A DNA stretch of 29,129 bases from positions 1 to 29,129 of IMG/VR virus record IMGVR_UViG_3300049846_001059; one strand, written 5' to 3'. The DNA is from a virus. Of this stretch, positions 1-7,790 are shown piece after piece. The notes under the pieces are model-generated. The model saw nothing but the letters and a program-made list of their open reading frames with translations, was not told the DNA's origin and made no database searches. Numbering within the stretch: position 1 is the stretch's first letter; the number at the start of each line of letters is the position of its first letter. The translations under genes and the position numbers were made by a program.

Positions 1-287
1 GGCTGAGTCGAGAACGTAGTCTCGATATCCCAGAACGCAACGTCGAACCCCACATAGTCAGCGATCTCCTCTCGTGTCACTCCCACCTTCTCCAGCGCCA
101 CGGGCTCACCGTAGGCGGTGGCAGGAGCAGGAGAACCCTGCACTCTACGTCGCCGCTTCACTTCGAACGCGTCGAAAGACTTTGAGTAGTTGGTCCTAGC
201 GCCAAACGCATGGTAAGCAGCCATGCCGGTCTCGCCTGCGACCGCATCGAGTGCGACAAGTTCCTGCTCCGTCCACTTGTTAGCCAA
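1..287 (-). CDS. Myb-like DNA-binding domain + DEDD 3'-5' exonuclease-like protein (partial, cut by window edge)
   Basis: Only the first 95 codons are present; the frame stays open to the left edge. The start is a TTG at 287-285, chosen because AAGGAG lies 6 bases upstream and no in-frame ATG precedes it. Residues 1-50 (MANKWTEQELVALDAV, then AFEVKRRRR) have the spaced Trp, acidic residues and basic end of the small Myb/SANT-like helix-turn-helix domains seen at the N-terminus of many phage nucleic-acid enzymes. After a linker of about 25 residues comes DVAFWDIETTFS (residues 82-93). Its D-x-E (D87, E89) matches the Exo I motif of DnaQ/RNase H-like DEDD exonucleases. The Exo II and III motifs lie outside the window. 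It sits after a hairpin terminator, so it probably starts a new functional block. A family B or A polymerase with an exonuclease domain is possible, but the N-terminal helix-turn-helix makes a stand-alone nuclease more likely. Confidence 0.7.
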   Translation of the reverse strand, partial: MANKWTEQELVALDAVAGETGMAAYHAFGARTNYSKSFDAFEVKRRRRVQGSPAPATAYGEPVALEKVGVTREEIADYVGFDVAFWDIETTFSTQ

Positions 288-300
288 GGTAGACTCCTTC

Positions 301-331
301 AAAAAGGGGAAGAGCCCCTGTTCAGGGGCTC
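301..331 (-). terminator. Rho-independent-type terminator closing the late operon
   Basis: On the minus strand a 9-bp perfect stem (GAGCCCCTG / CAGGGGCTC, bases 331-323 and 320-312) with an AA loop directly follows the stop of the 80-aa membrane-protein gene. It is followed by TTCCCC and a run of five T (305-301). The T-run is displaced by a C-rich stretch, so termination may be incomplete. It separates the structural/lysis genes from the exonuclease-like gene, whose ribosome site begins immediately after it. Confidence 0.65.
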
Positions 332-336
332 CTCAG

Positions 337-579
337 TTAGCCCTGCGCTTCGGGGTCACCGGGCACATAGGGCGCGGCCAGTGGCTCAGGCTTCGGCGCT
401 GACGGCTCGTTGCCGCGCGTTGCGAAGTAGAAGCCGAGGTACGGGCCAGCGAAGGCCATCACATCAGCCGACAGGGCCTGATCGATGGCGAAGTCATAGC
501 CGACAAGGGCGAGCATGCCGAGGGCGATGATGCCCCTGACGGTCCCCTTCGGAAGTCCAAACGGCTCACCACTGTCCAT
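337..579 (-). CDS. Small membrane protein, holin candidate (80 aa)
   Basis: Start ATG at 579 is preferred because GGAG lies 7 bases upstream (590-587). An earlier ATG at 603 with a close GAGGAG would add 8 residues. The protein begins MDSGEPFGLPKGTVRG, followed by two hydrophobic stretches at about residues 13-30 (GTVRGIIALGMLALVGY) and 38-53 (ADVMAFAGPYLGFYF). The tail is polar and rich in Pro and Glu (residues 55-80). Small size, two hydrophobic helices and a charged tail are typical of class II holins, and the gene is the last of the late operon after the fibre genes, a common place for lysis genes. No endolysin is seen beside it, so the holin role is inferred from shape and position only. 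It could instead be another small inner-membrane protein. Confidence 0.6.
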   Translation of the reverse strand: MDSGEPFGLPKGTVRGIIALGMLALVGYDFAIDQALSADVMAFAGPYLGFYFATRGNEPSAPKPEPLAAPYVPGDPEAQG

Positions 580-589
580 GAAAAGACTC

Positions 590-763
590 CTAAGACTCGT
601 CATCGTTCTCCTCTTCTGACTCGGTAGGAAAGTCGATGACGTTGCCCGACGCGCGAGCCTCGTACTCACTGACCAACCGGTTCAGCCGCTGGATCTCATT
701 GTCCCTCAATGAGACGGCTACGTAAAGTCGCCCGATGTAGGCGAACAGCGTGTCTTCGGTCAT
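590..763 (-). CDS. Small acidic helical protein of unknown function (57 aa)
   Basis: This small gene starts at ATG 763 behind a strong GGAAGGAGG with 4-5 bases of spacing and ends with TAG at 592-590. The product begins MTEDTLFAYIGRLYVAVSLRD and has a heptad-like helical stretch at residues 5-36 with regularly spaced Leu, Ile and Val (DNEIQRLNRLVSEYEA), so a short coiled coil is likely. The C-terminus is strongly acidic (ESEEENDDES). There is no signal peptide or membrane segment. It lies 28 bases downstream of the fibre gene, and its end encodes the ribosome site of the following membrane-protein gene, which suggests co-translation. I do not recognise a family. Roles such as a fibre chaperone or a lysis accessory would be guesses. 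Confidence 0.7.
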   Translation of the reverse strand: MTEDTLFAYIGRLYVAVSLRDNEIQRLNRLVSEYEARASGNVIDFPTESEEENDDES

Positions 764-791
764 GCGACCTCCTTCCGACCGTAGTCTACCA

Positions 792-3700
792 CTAGCTGAA
801 GTAGTATTCGGTCACAATCACAATCCCTTGTGCGCCAGCGCCGCCAGTCTGCCCAACCTGACTCACGGTGTTGTGCCCACCAGAGCCACCACCACCGTAG
901 GTACCACCGGCCTGCCCAGCATTCGTGGAGCCGCTACCAACAGTAGCGCCACCACCCCAGTGCCCTGAGCCACCTGTGCCGAAGGTCTTACGACCGACGC
1001 TCGGGGCGTCGTACATGAAGGGGGCACCGTCGCCGCCGACCATGTTGATGTCACCACCAGACGAAGTGCCGCCCGTCCCGCCAGCGCGGATCGTGAACAC
1101 ACCAGATGCAACACCAGACGCACCACCCGCACCACCACCACCGCTGACGGTCGTAATGCCGGTGCCAGAGAAGGTGGACGCACCACCCGCACCACCAGCA
1201 CCGCCCGTGTTAGCGCCAGCCGTCCCGCCCGTGCCAACTGTAGCCGTGAAGGACGCTGCGCCAGCGAGGTCGGCAGCCGTGAACAGCTTGCGAGCGTACC
1301 CGCCGCCGCCGCCACCAGCACCGCCCGAGTACTCGGAGCCAGCTGTCGCGTCCGCCCCGCCACCGCCGCCGCCAGCACCCTGACACTCAACGATGATGTG
1401 GCTAAAGTTACTCGGCTTCGTCCATGTGTTGGCACCGAGAGTGGTATACACGCGGACGATAGGAGCAGCGCCAGTCATCTGCCGCCCACCAAGGTTGAAG
1501 TCGGTGGTCGAGGTCAGAATGCCTGTCACCACGAGCGCATCGTCAGTCTTCAGAGTGTTCGCAGCGCTACGGTAGATGTTCGTGTCGCCGCCCCACTCGA
1601 TAAACGGGGAGCCAGTGAGGACGATCTTCGTCAGGGCACCGCCAGCAGCGTCATCGAACGTCAGCGTCTTCGCCGCGCTCCGGTTGATCTGGGTGTCGCT
1701 GTTCAGCCGCAGCCCGCTGTCGATGCGGAGGATGTTCGCCGCAGGGCTGTAGAGCGGGGTGTCGCCACCGAACCGCCAGCCGTTAGTGCCAACGTCAACG
1801 TAGTCCCGCGCGCCACCAGTAGAACCTCGGACCCGGAAGATACCACCTTTCTGCGCGTCAACCTGCAGACCACCTGCATCGATAGAGACACCACCGCCAA
1901 CGTAGCCCGGAGCCCACGGGGTCACCACAGCGGACGCTTCCAGCTTCACAGCGTCGAACCACGTGTTGAGCGTGGTATCGGTAGTCGTAGACAGGAGCGC
2001 AACCTTCACCTGCGAAGATCCAGCAGTAAACGGCCCTGCAACCTGATACACCGGGCGTCCGTTGCCATCCACCCAGTCCGTAGCAGTAGTCAGGGTGGCA
2101 GAAGTAGCAAGAACGTTGGAACCCATGTCCTCGACGCGCACGCGCGCACCAGTGTTGCCATCGGTCTTCACTCGGGCAGACAGGATGTAGGTCATGCCCG
2201 GGAGGACATCAACCGTCTGTGTGGTCTTCTGTGTAGCAGCATTCCCCGGGTGCTTCAGCGACTGCGTGCCGAAGATCTGAGTCGAAGTGTCAATCGACGC
2301 AGCAGAGGCGAGAGCCCAGTGGTCTGCAGCCAAGCCGGTGGCCGACCAACCAATCACCACCTGATTGAGCGACGGGGACACGGGGGACGCACCCCAAGCC
2401 AGCAGGGTCGCACGGTGGAAGAAGTACTGCAACAGGGGCACGGAGCCCACGGTCGAGTAGTAGGTACCCGGCTCAGCGGTCGTAGCGCTCGCGCCGTACT
2501 CCATCACGATAGCGTTGGTCGAGTCCTCGGTTGTGCTGACTGTTGGCGTGCTCCAAGACACGGGCGTGGTCGCCGTGTTGTAGTAGTAGGAGGCACGGCC
2601 CCACCGGAACCGAGTCGAAAACCGCGTGGACACCGTGGACGTGACACCAGCAGTACAGGTGACATCCATCTCAAACCGGTACTGCGTACCATTCACGATG
2701 GCATACGTCATCTGCTTGTAGGTCGCGGTCCCAGTGACGGTGGCAGTCTCCAGCAGCGCATCGGCAGCTGTGTACAGACGGCAGGATGCGCTCTGCTGTG
2801 CATGTCCGTCAGGGCAGGAGTAGTTCCACTCGGCGCGGACCTTCGGGGTCGTGCCCGAGCCAGCCGTGTAGTAGGTCTTCCCAAGTCCACCGCTGATAGG
2901 CTGCGTAACCGTGACTGTCGGCTGCTGTGCGATGTAGAAGTACTGCGTAGCGCACCACGCACCGTCGCCATTGAGGCTGTCGGCCGTCCTAGCCCGCCAC
3001 GCGTACCACTGGCCCCGGGTCTTGGAGGTCGCTGCATGAGTCACATTGTTGCCAGAGAACTCGGCCACCGAGTTGACGACATCCTCCCGGCCGCTACCGG
3101 AGAGCGAGGCCCAGTCGGGCTCGATGCCGTTGCCAGTGGTCGTGTCCACCTGAAGATCCCACGATGCAATGGGGTCGCTGTCGGCGTCCACATGCGTGAA
3201 CGTGATGTTCGGCGTCTGCGAGGAGAGCGTCGAACCAGAGGTAGGACCAGTCGGCGTGGGAGCAGACGGCGCTGTGTTGGTCGAGTAGGTCAGCACGATG
3301 TACGGGTCGTACGCCGACTCCTTGGAGTACCACTCCGAGGTCACCGACGAGGACGCCTCGTTGGACGAGATGATGCGGATGCCGTTGTTGGCCGTACCGG
3401 GGCCGGGGCTACCACCAGACATCTTCACCGTCGAGGGAGCCCATCGCTCCACGATGCTCGTGATGTCCCAGCTGAACCACGTGTTGTAGGAACGGGCAGT
3501 CGAGCCGGTGGACACAACGTAGGTTCCCGACACAGCGGGCTCGGTCGAGCGCTTCGGAGACACGCTGGACGACCAGAGGTTCTCGCCATCGCCAGACCCA
3601 GACTGACTGAAGGTACCAGTCACCAGCGCAAAGGTCATGTTGAAGTTGGCACCAAGCCCCGTATGCTCGCCGCCAGTCATCCGCAGGTAGATACGGGCAC

Positions 3701-3875
3701 TCGTAATCTGGGCCACGTCGGTCCAGTCGAGGTTGAACTTCAGGATCGGACGCCACGTGTAGCCGGTTCCAGTAGAGGACAGACCGACAGGATGGTGCTG
3801 GTCCGACCGGTTGCCCGAGTCGTACCCACCCATTGTCGAGTGGTCGGCGTTGATCGTGAGCGTTCTCGTAGCCAT
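792..3875 (-). CDS. Tail fibre / receptor-binding protein with DNRLRE domain and glycine-rich tip (1027 aa)
   Basis: The protein opens with MATRTLTINADHSTMGGYDSG and then RPILKFNLDW, continuing to about residue 200 as a DNRLRE-type beta-sandwich found in phage and secreted adhesins. Residues about 205-430 look like Fn3/Ig-like sandwiches (APSAPTPTGPTSGSTL; YAWRARTADSLNGDGAW). Residues about 515-660 resemble a carbohydrate-binding jelly roll ending FDAVKLEASAVVTPWAPG. Residues about 670-840 carry shaft-type repeats (DTQINRSAAKTLTFDD; DTNIYRSAANTLKTDD). From about 850 to the end the chain is extremely glycine-rich (many GGAGGGGGG-like runs) and closes with GIVIVTEYYFS, a widespread fibre-tip architecture. 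It starts at ATG 3875 within TAATG, coupled to the gene before. The role is host-surface binding; the receptor is unknown. Confidence 0.85.
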   Translation of the reverse strand: MATRTLTINADHSTMGGYDSGNRSDQHHPVGLSSTGTGYTWRPILKFNLDWTDVAQITSARIYLRMTGGEHTGLGANFNMTFALVTGTFSQSGSGDGENLWSSSVSPKRSTEPAVSGTYVVSTGSTARSYNTWFSWDITSIVERWAPSTVKMSGGSPGPGTANNGIRIISSNEASSSVTSEWYSKESAYDPYIVLTYSTNTAPSAPTPTGPTSGSTLSSQTPNITFTHVDADSDPIASWDLQVDTTTGNGIEPDWASLSGSGREDVVNSVAEFSGNNVTHAATSKTRGQWYAWRARTADSLNGDGAWCATQYFYIAQQPTVTVTQPISGGLGKTYYTAGSGTTPKVRAEWNYSCPDGHAQQSASCRLYTAADALLETATVTGTATYKQMTYAIVNGTQYRFEMDVTCTAGVTSTVSTRFSTRFRWGRASYYYNTATTPVSWSTPTVSTTEDSTNAIVMEYGASATTAEPGTYYSTVGSVPLLQYFFHRATLLAWGASPVSPSLNQVVIGWSATGLAADHWALASAASIDTSTQIFGTQSLKHPGNAATQKTTQTVDVLPGMTYILSARVKTDGNTGARVRVEDMGSNVLATSATLTTATDWVDGNGRPVYQVAGPFTAGSSQVKVALLSTTTDTTLNTWFDAVKLEASAVVTPWAPGYVGGGVSIDAGGLQVDAQKGGIFRVRGSTGGARDYVDVGTNGWRFGGDTPLYSPAANILRIDSGLRLNSDTQINRSAAKTLTFDDAAGGALTKIVLTGSPFIEWGGDTNIYRSAANTLKTDDALVVTGILTSTTDFNLGGRQMTGAAPIVRVYTTLGANTWTKPSNFSHIIVECQGAGGGGGGADATAGSEYSGGAGGGGGGYARKLFTAADLAGAASFTATVGTGGTAGANTGGAGGAGGASTFSGTGITTVSGGGGAGGASGVASGVFTIRAGGTGGTSSGGDINMVGGDGAPFMYDAPSVGRKTFGTGGSGHWGGGATVGSGSTNAGQAGGTYGGGGSGGHNTVSQVGQTGGAGAQGIVIVTEYYFS

Positions 3876-5296
3876 TAGACTGCCACCGAAAGCATGGTGA
3901 GGGCCGTGCCCTCGGTGATGTTGTCGAGCGCGGCAGTCCTACCCTGCGTGCCGTCGCCAGCCTTCCACTTCGTGGTATCGGTGAAGGTCACGGACGCAGG
4001 AGCCAAGACGAACGCAGCAAGCTCGAACGAGGAGTTGAGGACAACGTTGTGTCCACCGGAGAGAGCGCCAAACGTGATGGAGTCGGCCTTGATGCCAGAG
4101 GGTCCGATATCAACCGTGAGTATACCGCCCTGATAGAAACGGAGGTTCGCGTCGTTGAACTGACCGTAGTTGGCCGCGTTCAGGGGGTCGTAGACCTTGA
4201 TACCGAGCGTCGGCTCCCACTCTCCGACCTTGACGCTGGACCCATTGTAGACTTCGACGGCCGTTGCGCCACCCGTAGCCTTCACCGTCAGCTTACCCGT
4301 CTTCAGAAGGTCGGCAGTCAGGCCAGCCGTGGTGATCATGGCAGCCGTGATGGAGTTGGCCGCGATGTCAGCCGAGGCATATCCGATGACGCGCGGAGTG
4401 GCTGTGACGGTGGCGGTATAGCCAGCGTCCGGGTAGGTCAGGTAGTTGATCGCAGTCGAGTCGCCAGAAGAGGTCTCGACGTTCCCCGAGAAGTCAACAG
4501 CCCGCACCTGAAAGTCGTACGAGACATCAGGAGTCAGGCCGGGGATCCATGTCACCGTGTTCTTGGTGGTGAAGATCGTCCAGTTGGAACCAGAAGTCAG
4601 CTTGTAGCGTACCTGATAGAACATCAGGTCGGCCACACCAGTTCCAGTCCACGAGAGCGTAGCGCCACGGTACCCGCCCGTGGCAGCAGGGGCCTGCGGG
4701 ATAGGCGGGGCCACAGAGTCTCCAAGGCTAACCGCAGACTGCACGGCGGTGTATGCCGAGTAGTTCCCCTGCACGTCCACCGCGCGAGCGCGTGCCCAGT
4801 ACGTCACTGCGCCGATAGCACCGAGCATGTAGGCGGCAGACAGGCCCTTGCCGACAAGGACGATGGTCGGTCGGGACCAGTCAGGCAGAGGGGTCGGGAT
4901 AGCGCCGTCATTCAGGTTAGTGAACTCAACGTAGGTCCCGTAGTAATCCGCGTCACCCGGAGGCGTGAACGTCGCCTTGATCGCCACCACCGGGTCACCG
5001 TTGCTGCTGGTAGCAAGCTCACTCGTGACCGTGAAGCCGCTCGGCACGGCAGGAGGAGTCGTATCGAAGGAGGTCGGAGGCAGCGTACCGGGCGTGATGA
5101 GGATGTCGCCGGGGATACCACCGGGGACGATGGCCCCGCCGCCAACCGAGCCAGCACCGAGGTCGAGGACGGAGATGGCCTCCGTGTCCATGACCGAGCC
5201 GTACAGGTCGAGCGAGGGCGCGCCAAAGTCCACGCCGCTCTCAACGTGCGTGGGTCGGACAGTCGCCCCGGTTCCGTGTCGCCGCCTAACAGTCAC
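3875..5296 (-). CDS. Fibronectin-III-containing tail protein (473 aa)
   Basis: The start is GTG at 5296, overlapping the previous stop as TAGTG, so translation is coupled. The N-terminal 90 residues are low-complexity and Gly/Pro-rich. Two Fn3-like modules follow: about residues 88-195 (PPAVPSGFTVTSEL to YWARARAVDVQGNYSAYTAV) and 195-290 (APPIPQAPAATGGYRGATLSW to YDFQVRAVDFSGNVETS), each with the conserved W/Y pattern and the R-A-V-D ending. Then comes a tail-protein linker (ASADIAANSITAAMITTAGL) of the sort that joins tail hubs to fibres, and a small beta-rich part. The last 55 residues start like a jelly roll (NVVLNSSFELA) but stop far short of a full domain. It probably sits between the tail body and the long fibre encoded next. 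No enzymatic motif is seen. Confidence 0.8.
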   Translation of the reverse strand: MTVRRRHGTGATVRPTHVESGVDFGAPSLDLYGSVMDTEAISVLDLGAGSVGGGAIVPGGIPGDILITPGTLPPTSFDTTPPAVPSGFTVTSELATSSNGDPVVAIKATFTPPGDADYYGTYVEFTNLNDGAIPTPLPDWSRPTIVLVGKGLSAAYMLGAIGAVTYWARARAVDVQGNYSAYTAVQSAVSLGDSVAPPIPQAPAATGGYRGATLSWTGTGVADLMFYQVRYKLTSGSNWTIFTTKNTVTWIPGLTPDVSYDFQVRAVDFSGNVETSSGDSTAINYLTYPDAGYTATVTATPRVIGYASADIAANSITAAMITTAGLTADLLKTGKLTVKATGGATAVEVYNGSSVKVGEWEPTLGIKVYDPLNAANYGQFNDANLRFYQGGILTVDIGPSGIKADSITFGALSGGHNVVLNSSFELAAFVLAPASVTFTDTTKWKAGDGTQGRTAALDNITEGTALTMLSVAV

Positions 5297-5880
5297 TACT
5301 TCGGCCTCCGCTTCACGCGCTTCCTCTTCTTCAGCCGCTGTGGCGGTCGAGCCCGATGGGAGAGGGCGGTCCTCAGGCCAGCAAGATGGTCAATGCCCTT
5401 GCCACCTTCATAGAATGCCAGACCTTCGGTCCTCTTCCAAGTCGTCTTGTCATTCAGCGGCTTGTCCACCCGGTAGAACTCGGGCACAGCGTTCATGATG
5501 TCCTGAAGGCGAGTCCGAATATCGTCCTCCCACCAGTAGATCGGACGCCATCCCGCAGCCTCAATGAGCGCGAAGCGCATGGCGTCATTCTCAATGGCCC
5601 CCGGGAGCGTATGAAAGTAAGCGCCTTGGATCTCCAACCAAATGTGGTACTGCGGGAACAGGAAGTCGGGCTCCCAAGTAGGGTCCACCGCTCCTCCCAG
5701 TGAGTTCCTCTGGGGAGTATGTTCGAAGTAAATGCCACGGCGAACCAGTTCAGCCAAGACCATCTTTTCGATGGACGAGCCTTGGATACCGGGAAACGGA
5801 TCAATCCAACGTGCGACACGTACACGTGTTCGTCTGCTAGCATCCGGCTTCCTTTCTCGTCTAACGTACGTCGTAGGCAT
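5296..5880 (-). CDS. PD-(D/E)XK nuclease-like protein within the tail genes (194 aa)
   Basis: The central part (residues 32-125) follows the layout of DUF559/Vsr-type restriction-endonuclease folds: a first helix with Glu (GSSIEKMVLAELVRRGI, E38), a strand bearing EPDFLFP (D72), the next strand WLEIQGAYFH (E83, Q85), then ENDAMRFALIEAAGW, the usual helix before the last strand. The usual E-x-K is E-x-Q here, a substitution seen in some branches of the superfamily. The N-terminus (residues 5-24) and C-terminus (residues 172-194, RLKKRKRVKRRPK) are strongly basic, which would suit DNA binding. The gene is joined to both neighbours by one-base stop/start overlaps (TAATG upstream, TAGTG downstream), so it is made with tail proteins. 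It could be a virion-carried nuclease, a free-standing homing-type endonuclease, or a catalytically dead structural relative. Confidence 0.65.
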   Translation of the reverse strand: MPTTYVRRERKPDASRRTRVRVARWIDPFPGIQGSSIEKMVLAELVRRGIYFEHTPQRNSLGGAVDPTWEPDFLFPQYHIWLEIQGAYFHTLPGAIENDAMRFALIEAAGWRPIYWWEDDIRTRLQDIMNAVPEFYRVDKPLNDKTTWKRTEGLAFYEGGKGIDHLAGLRTALSHRARPPQRLKKRKRVKRRPK

Positions 5881-7778
5881 TAGTAGGTCTCGACAGTCTC
5901 CAGCAGGGTGATCCGAAGATCAGCCTCGCGGGGCTGCTCGATATCGTAGTGGACCGTGGACATATCGTAGATGATCACGCCGGGTCCGTTGCTCGCCCAC
6001 GTAACACCATCGAGGTCGATGAAGGTCACTTCAGTCTGGGAGCGATACAGGCCCTCCAGATACGCGATGAGCGTGTTCGTGTTCTTCGTCTCAACCGTGT
6101 CGTCCAGCAGCTCCCACTTGTCAGCGACAGGGATGGTGAACGTCCACATCCAGTTCGGCTCAGGCTGCGGAAGGTAGGCCACGACCACGCCTCGGAGAAT
6201 GGGCGTCTGCGTCTCGACCGTGGTCTTCATCACGATCTTCCACTTGAACCGGGTAGCCCGGATGTTGTTCAGGTAGAAGACGTACTGCCCGGTGGTCGAG
6301 GGGCCAGTCTGCGTAGTAAGCGCCGTGTAGGTCGCACCACCATCCGTCGAATAGGACACAGTGAACGACTGGTTCGCAGAGGGCATGGTCATGTAGACCG
6401 TGATCTTCCGCCACAGCTTCTGCAGACCCGGGGTCCCCGCATCGTAGAGCGAGGAGATGATGGTGCCACCGTTCGTGTGGGTCGTGTACTGAGCGGTGCC
6501 GAGCGCCACATCGCGGAAGGTATCGACCGTGAAGAAGACGCCCCACCCCCGGACGGTGCAGAACATCTTGCCTTGGAAGATGATGACATCGTCCACCACC
6601 CAGTCCCGGCCCACGCCAGAGGCATCGGTGTAGGTGGTCGTGTCGGGCTGGTAGGCGAAGATGGAGTGGGCATCCTCGACAGCGTCATAGCACGCGATGC
6701 CGAAACCGGTGGCAGCCCCCATGCCAAGCAGGGAACCAGCACCGTAGAAGAGCTTCCGGTTGTAGACGGTCATCTGCCCCATCTGCGTGGCCTTGCCGTC
6801 CTTGCCCCAACGCTTCAGCTCGGTGACAGCAGAGCCCGTGAACTGGTAGAGCACGCCGTAGCCGATGTCAGCTGTGTCCGTGTACTCGTAAGTACCAACA
6901 AACAACTTGCCATCGTAAGAACGCAGGCTCTGGCCGTTCGTCTGACCGTCCCACGACCAGATGTCAAAGGTGTTGTTGCCGTCAGTCCGATGCAGGTGGC
7001 CGTTCTGCGAGAGCATGTAGAGGAACCCAAGGTGGGTCTCCATCGCCTGAATGTAGTTGGAGCCAGAGTTTGCAGCCACCGAATAGAAGACCGTGGACCC
7101 ATCCCACGTCAGGTCAGTCTTGAACCGCCAGACCTGAGTACCGTAGGCGACGTAGAACTTCCCGTTGTACTGGCGCATCGCATAGATGGCCTGTGTCACG
7201 CCTGCCGGGTTCGTAACCAGCGTCCACGTGCCGGGGCTGGTCGCGTAGTACAGCTTCGGGGTGCCAGAGATGCTACCACCAAGGTACAGCTTGCCATCGA
7301 ACGTACCCCAAGAACGGACGATGAAGGAAGCAGGGAGCGTCACCGCAGCCCACGCCTGCGTTGACACAGTGTACGAGTAGAGACGGGCAACCGTGGTGGC
7401 GTTAGCGACCAGCGCATAGAGCACATTCGCGTACACGAACAGGCGGTGGAAGGCGATGTCGGTCGAGCCACCGAGCGTCCAGTTCGCGCCAGAGCCACGC
7501 TTCAGGTTGCGCCCGAGCGTGGCCTTCTCGTGGGAGGTCGTGTCGAGACCCGTGGCCTCGTCAAACATGGCATCGTCAGTCCACGACTCAGCGCCCATGC
7601 CACCAATCCAGCACTTCTGAACCCAGTGCTGCCAGATGGACAGGTTGTTGTAGTCGGGGTCGCCAGTAGCGATGCGAGCACCGAAGGTCGGTGCGGCCCT
7701 CTTCGTGTAAGAGTTGGGCCGCACGATCAGATACTCATTCCCCAGCTTGACGTGGTGGGTAGTGCCAACAGCAGGCAT
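5880..7778 (-). CDS. Beta-propeller-like tail protein, possible tail nozzle/hub (632 aa)
   Basis: The start is ATG 7778, with GGGGG 6 bases upstream. After an N-terminal head domain (about residues 1-100, rich in Trp and Tyr), the middle carries recurring blade-like units of 40-60 residues in which a short D/N-G-K-F/L-Y strand is followed by a second strand: YNGKFYVAYGTQVWRF, FDGKLYLGGS, YDGKLFVGTYEY, YNRKLFYGAGSLLG, FQGKMFCTVRGWG. This is Kelch/WD-like propeller spacing. The C-terminal 200 residues (LYDAGTPGLQKLWRKITVY onward, ending ADLRITLLETVETY) look like a beta-sandwich typical of tail tip proteins. It lies directly after the head-tail adaptor gene, where podoviruses encode the tail nozzle (T7 gp12-like). 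That assignment is from position and shape; a minor tail protein of another type is possible. Confidence 0.65.
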   Translation of the reverse strand: MPAVGTTHHVKLGNEYLIVRPNSYTKRAAPTFGARIATGDPDYNNLSIWQHWVQKCWIGGMGAESWTDDAMFDEATGLDTTSHEKATLGRNLKRGSGANWTLGGSTDIAFHRLFVYANVLYALVANATTVARLYSYTVSTQAWAAVTLPASFIVRSWGTFDGKLYLGGSISGTPKLYYATSPGTWTLVTNPAGVTQAIYAMRQYNGKFYVAYGTQVWRFKTDLTWDGSTVFYSVAANSGSNYIQAMETHLGFLYMLSQNGHLHRTDGNNTFDIWSWDGQTNGQSLRSYDGKLFVGTYEYTDTADIGYGVLYQFTGSAVTELKRWGKDGKATQMGQMTVYNRKLFYGAGSLLGMGAATGFGIACYDAVEDAHSIFAYQPDTTTYTDASGVGRDWVVDDVIIFQGKMFCTVRGWGVFFTVDTFRDVALGTAQYTTHTNGGTIISSLYDAGTPGLQKLWRKITVYMTMPSANQSFTVSYSTDGGATYTALTTQTGPSTTGQYVFYLNNIRATRFKWKIVMKTTVETQTPILRGVVVAYLPQPEPNWMWTFTIPVADKWELLDDTVETKNTNTLIAYLEGLYRSQTEVTFIDLDGVTWASNGPGVIIYDMSTVHYDIEQPREADLRITLLETVETY

Positions 7779-7790
7779 TGCCTACCCCCT

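Noticed and set aside
1398-3878. A long plus-strand open frame opposite the tail fibre
   Set aside because: It has an Arg/Gly/Val-rich composition, no ribosome site and no domain. The minus-strand gene has clear fibre domains.
3860-3890. A frameshift joining the Fn3 protein to the fibre protein
   Set aside because: The junction is a clean TAATG stop/start overlap and the second protein begins with the start of a complete DNRLRE domain.
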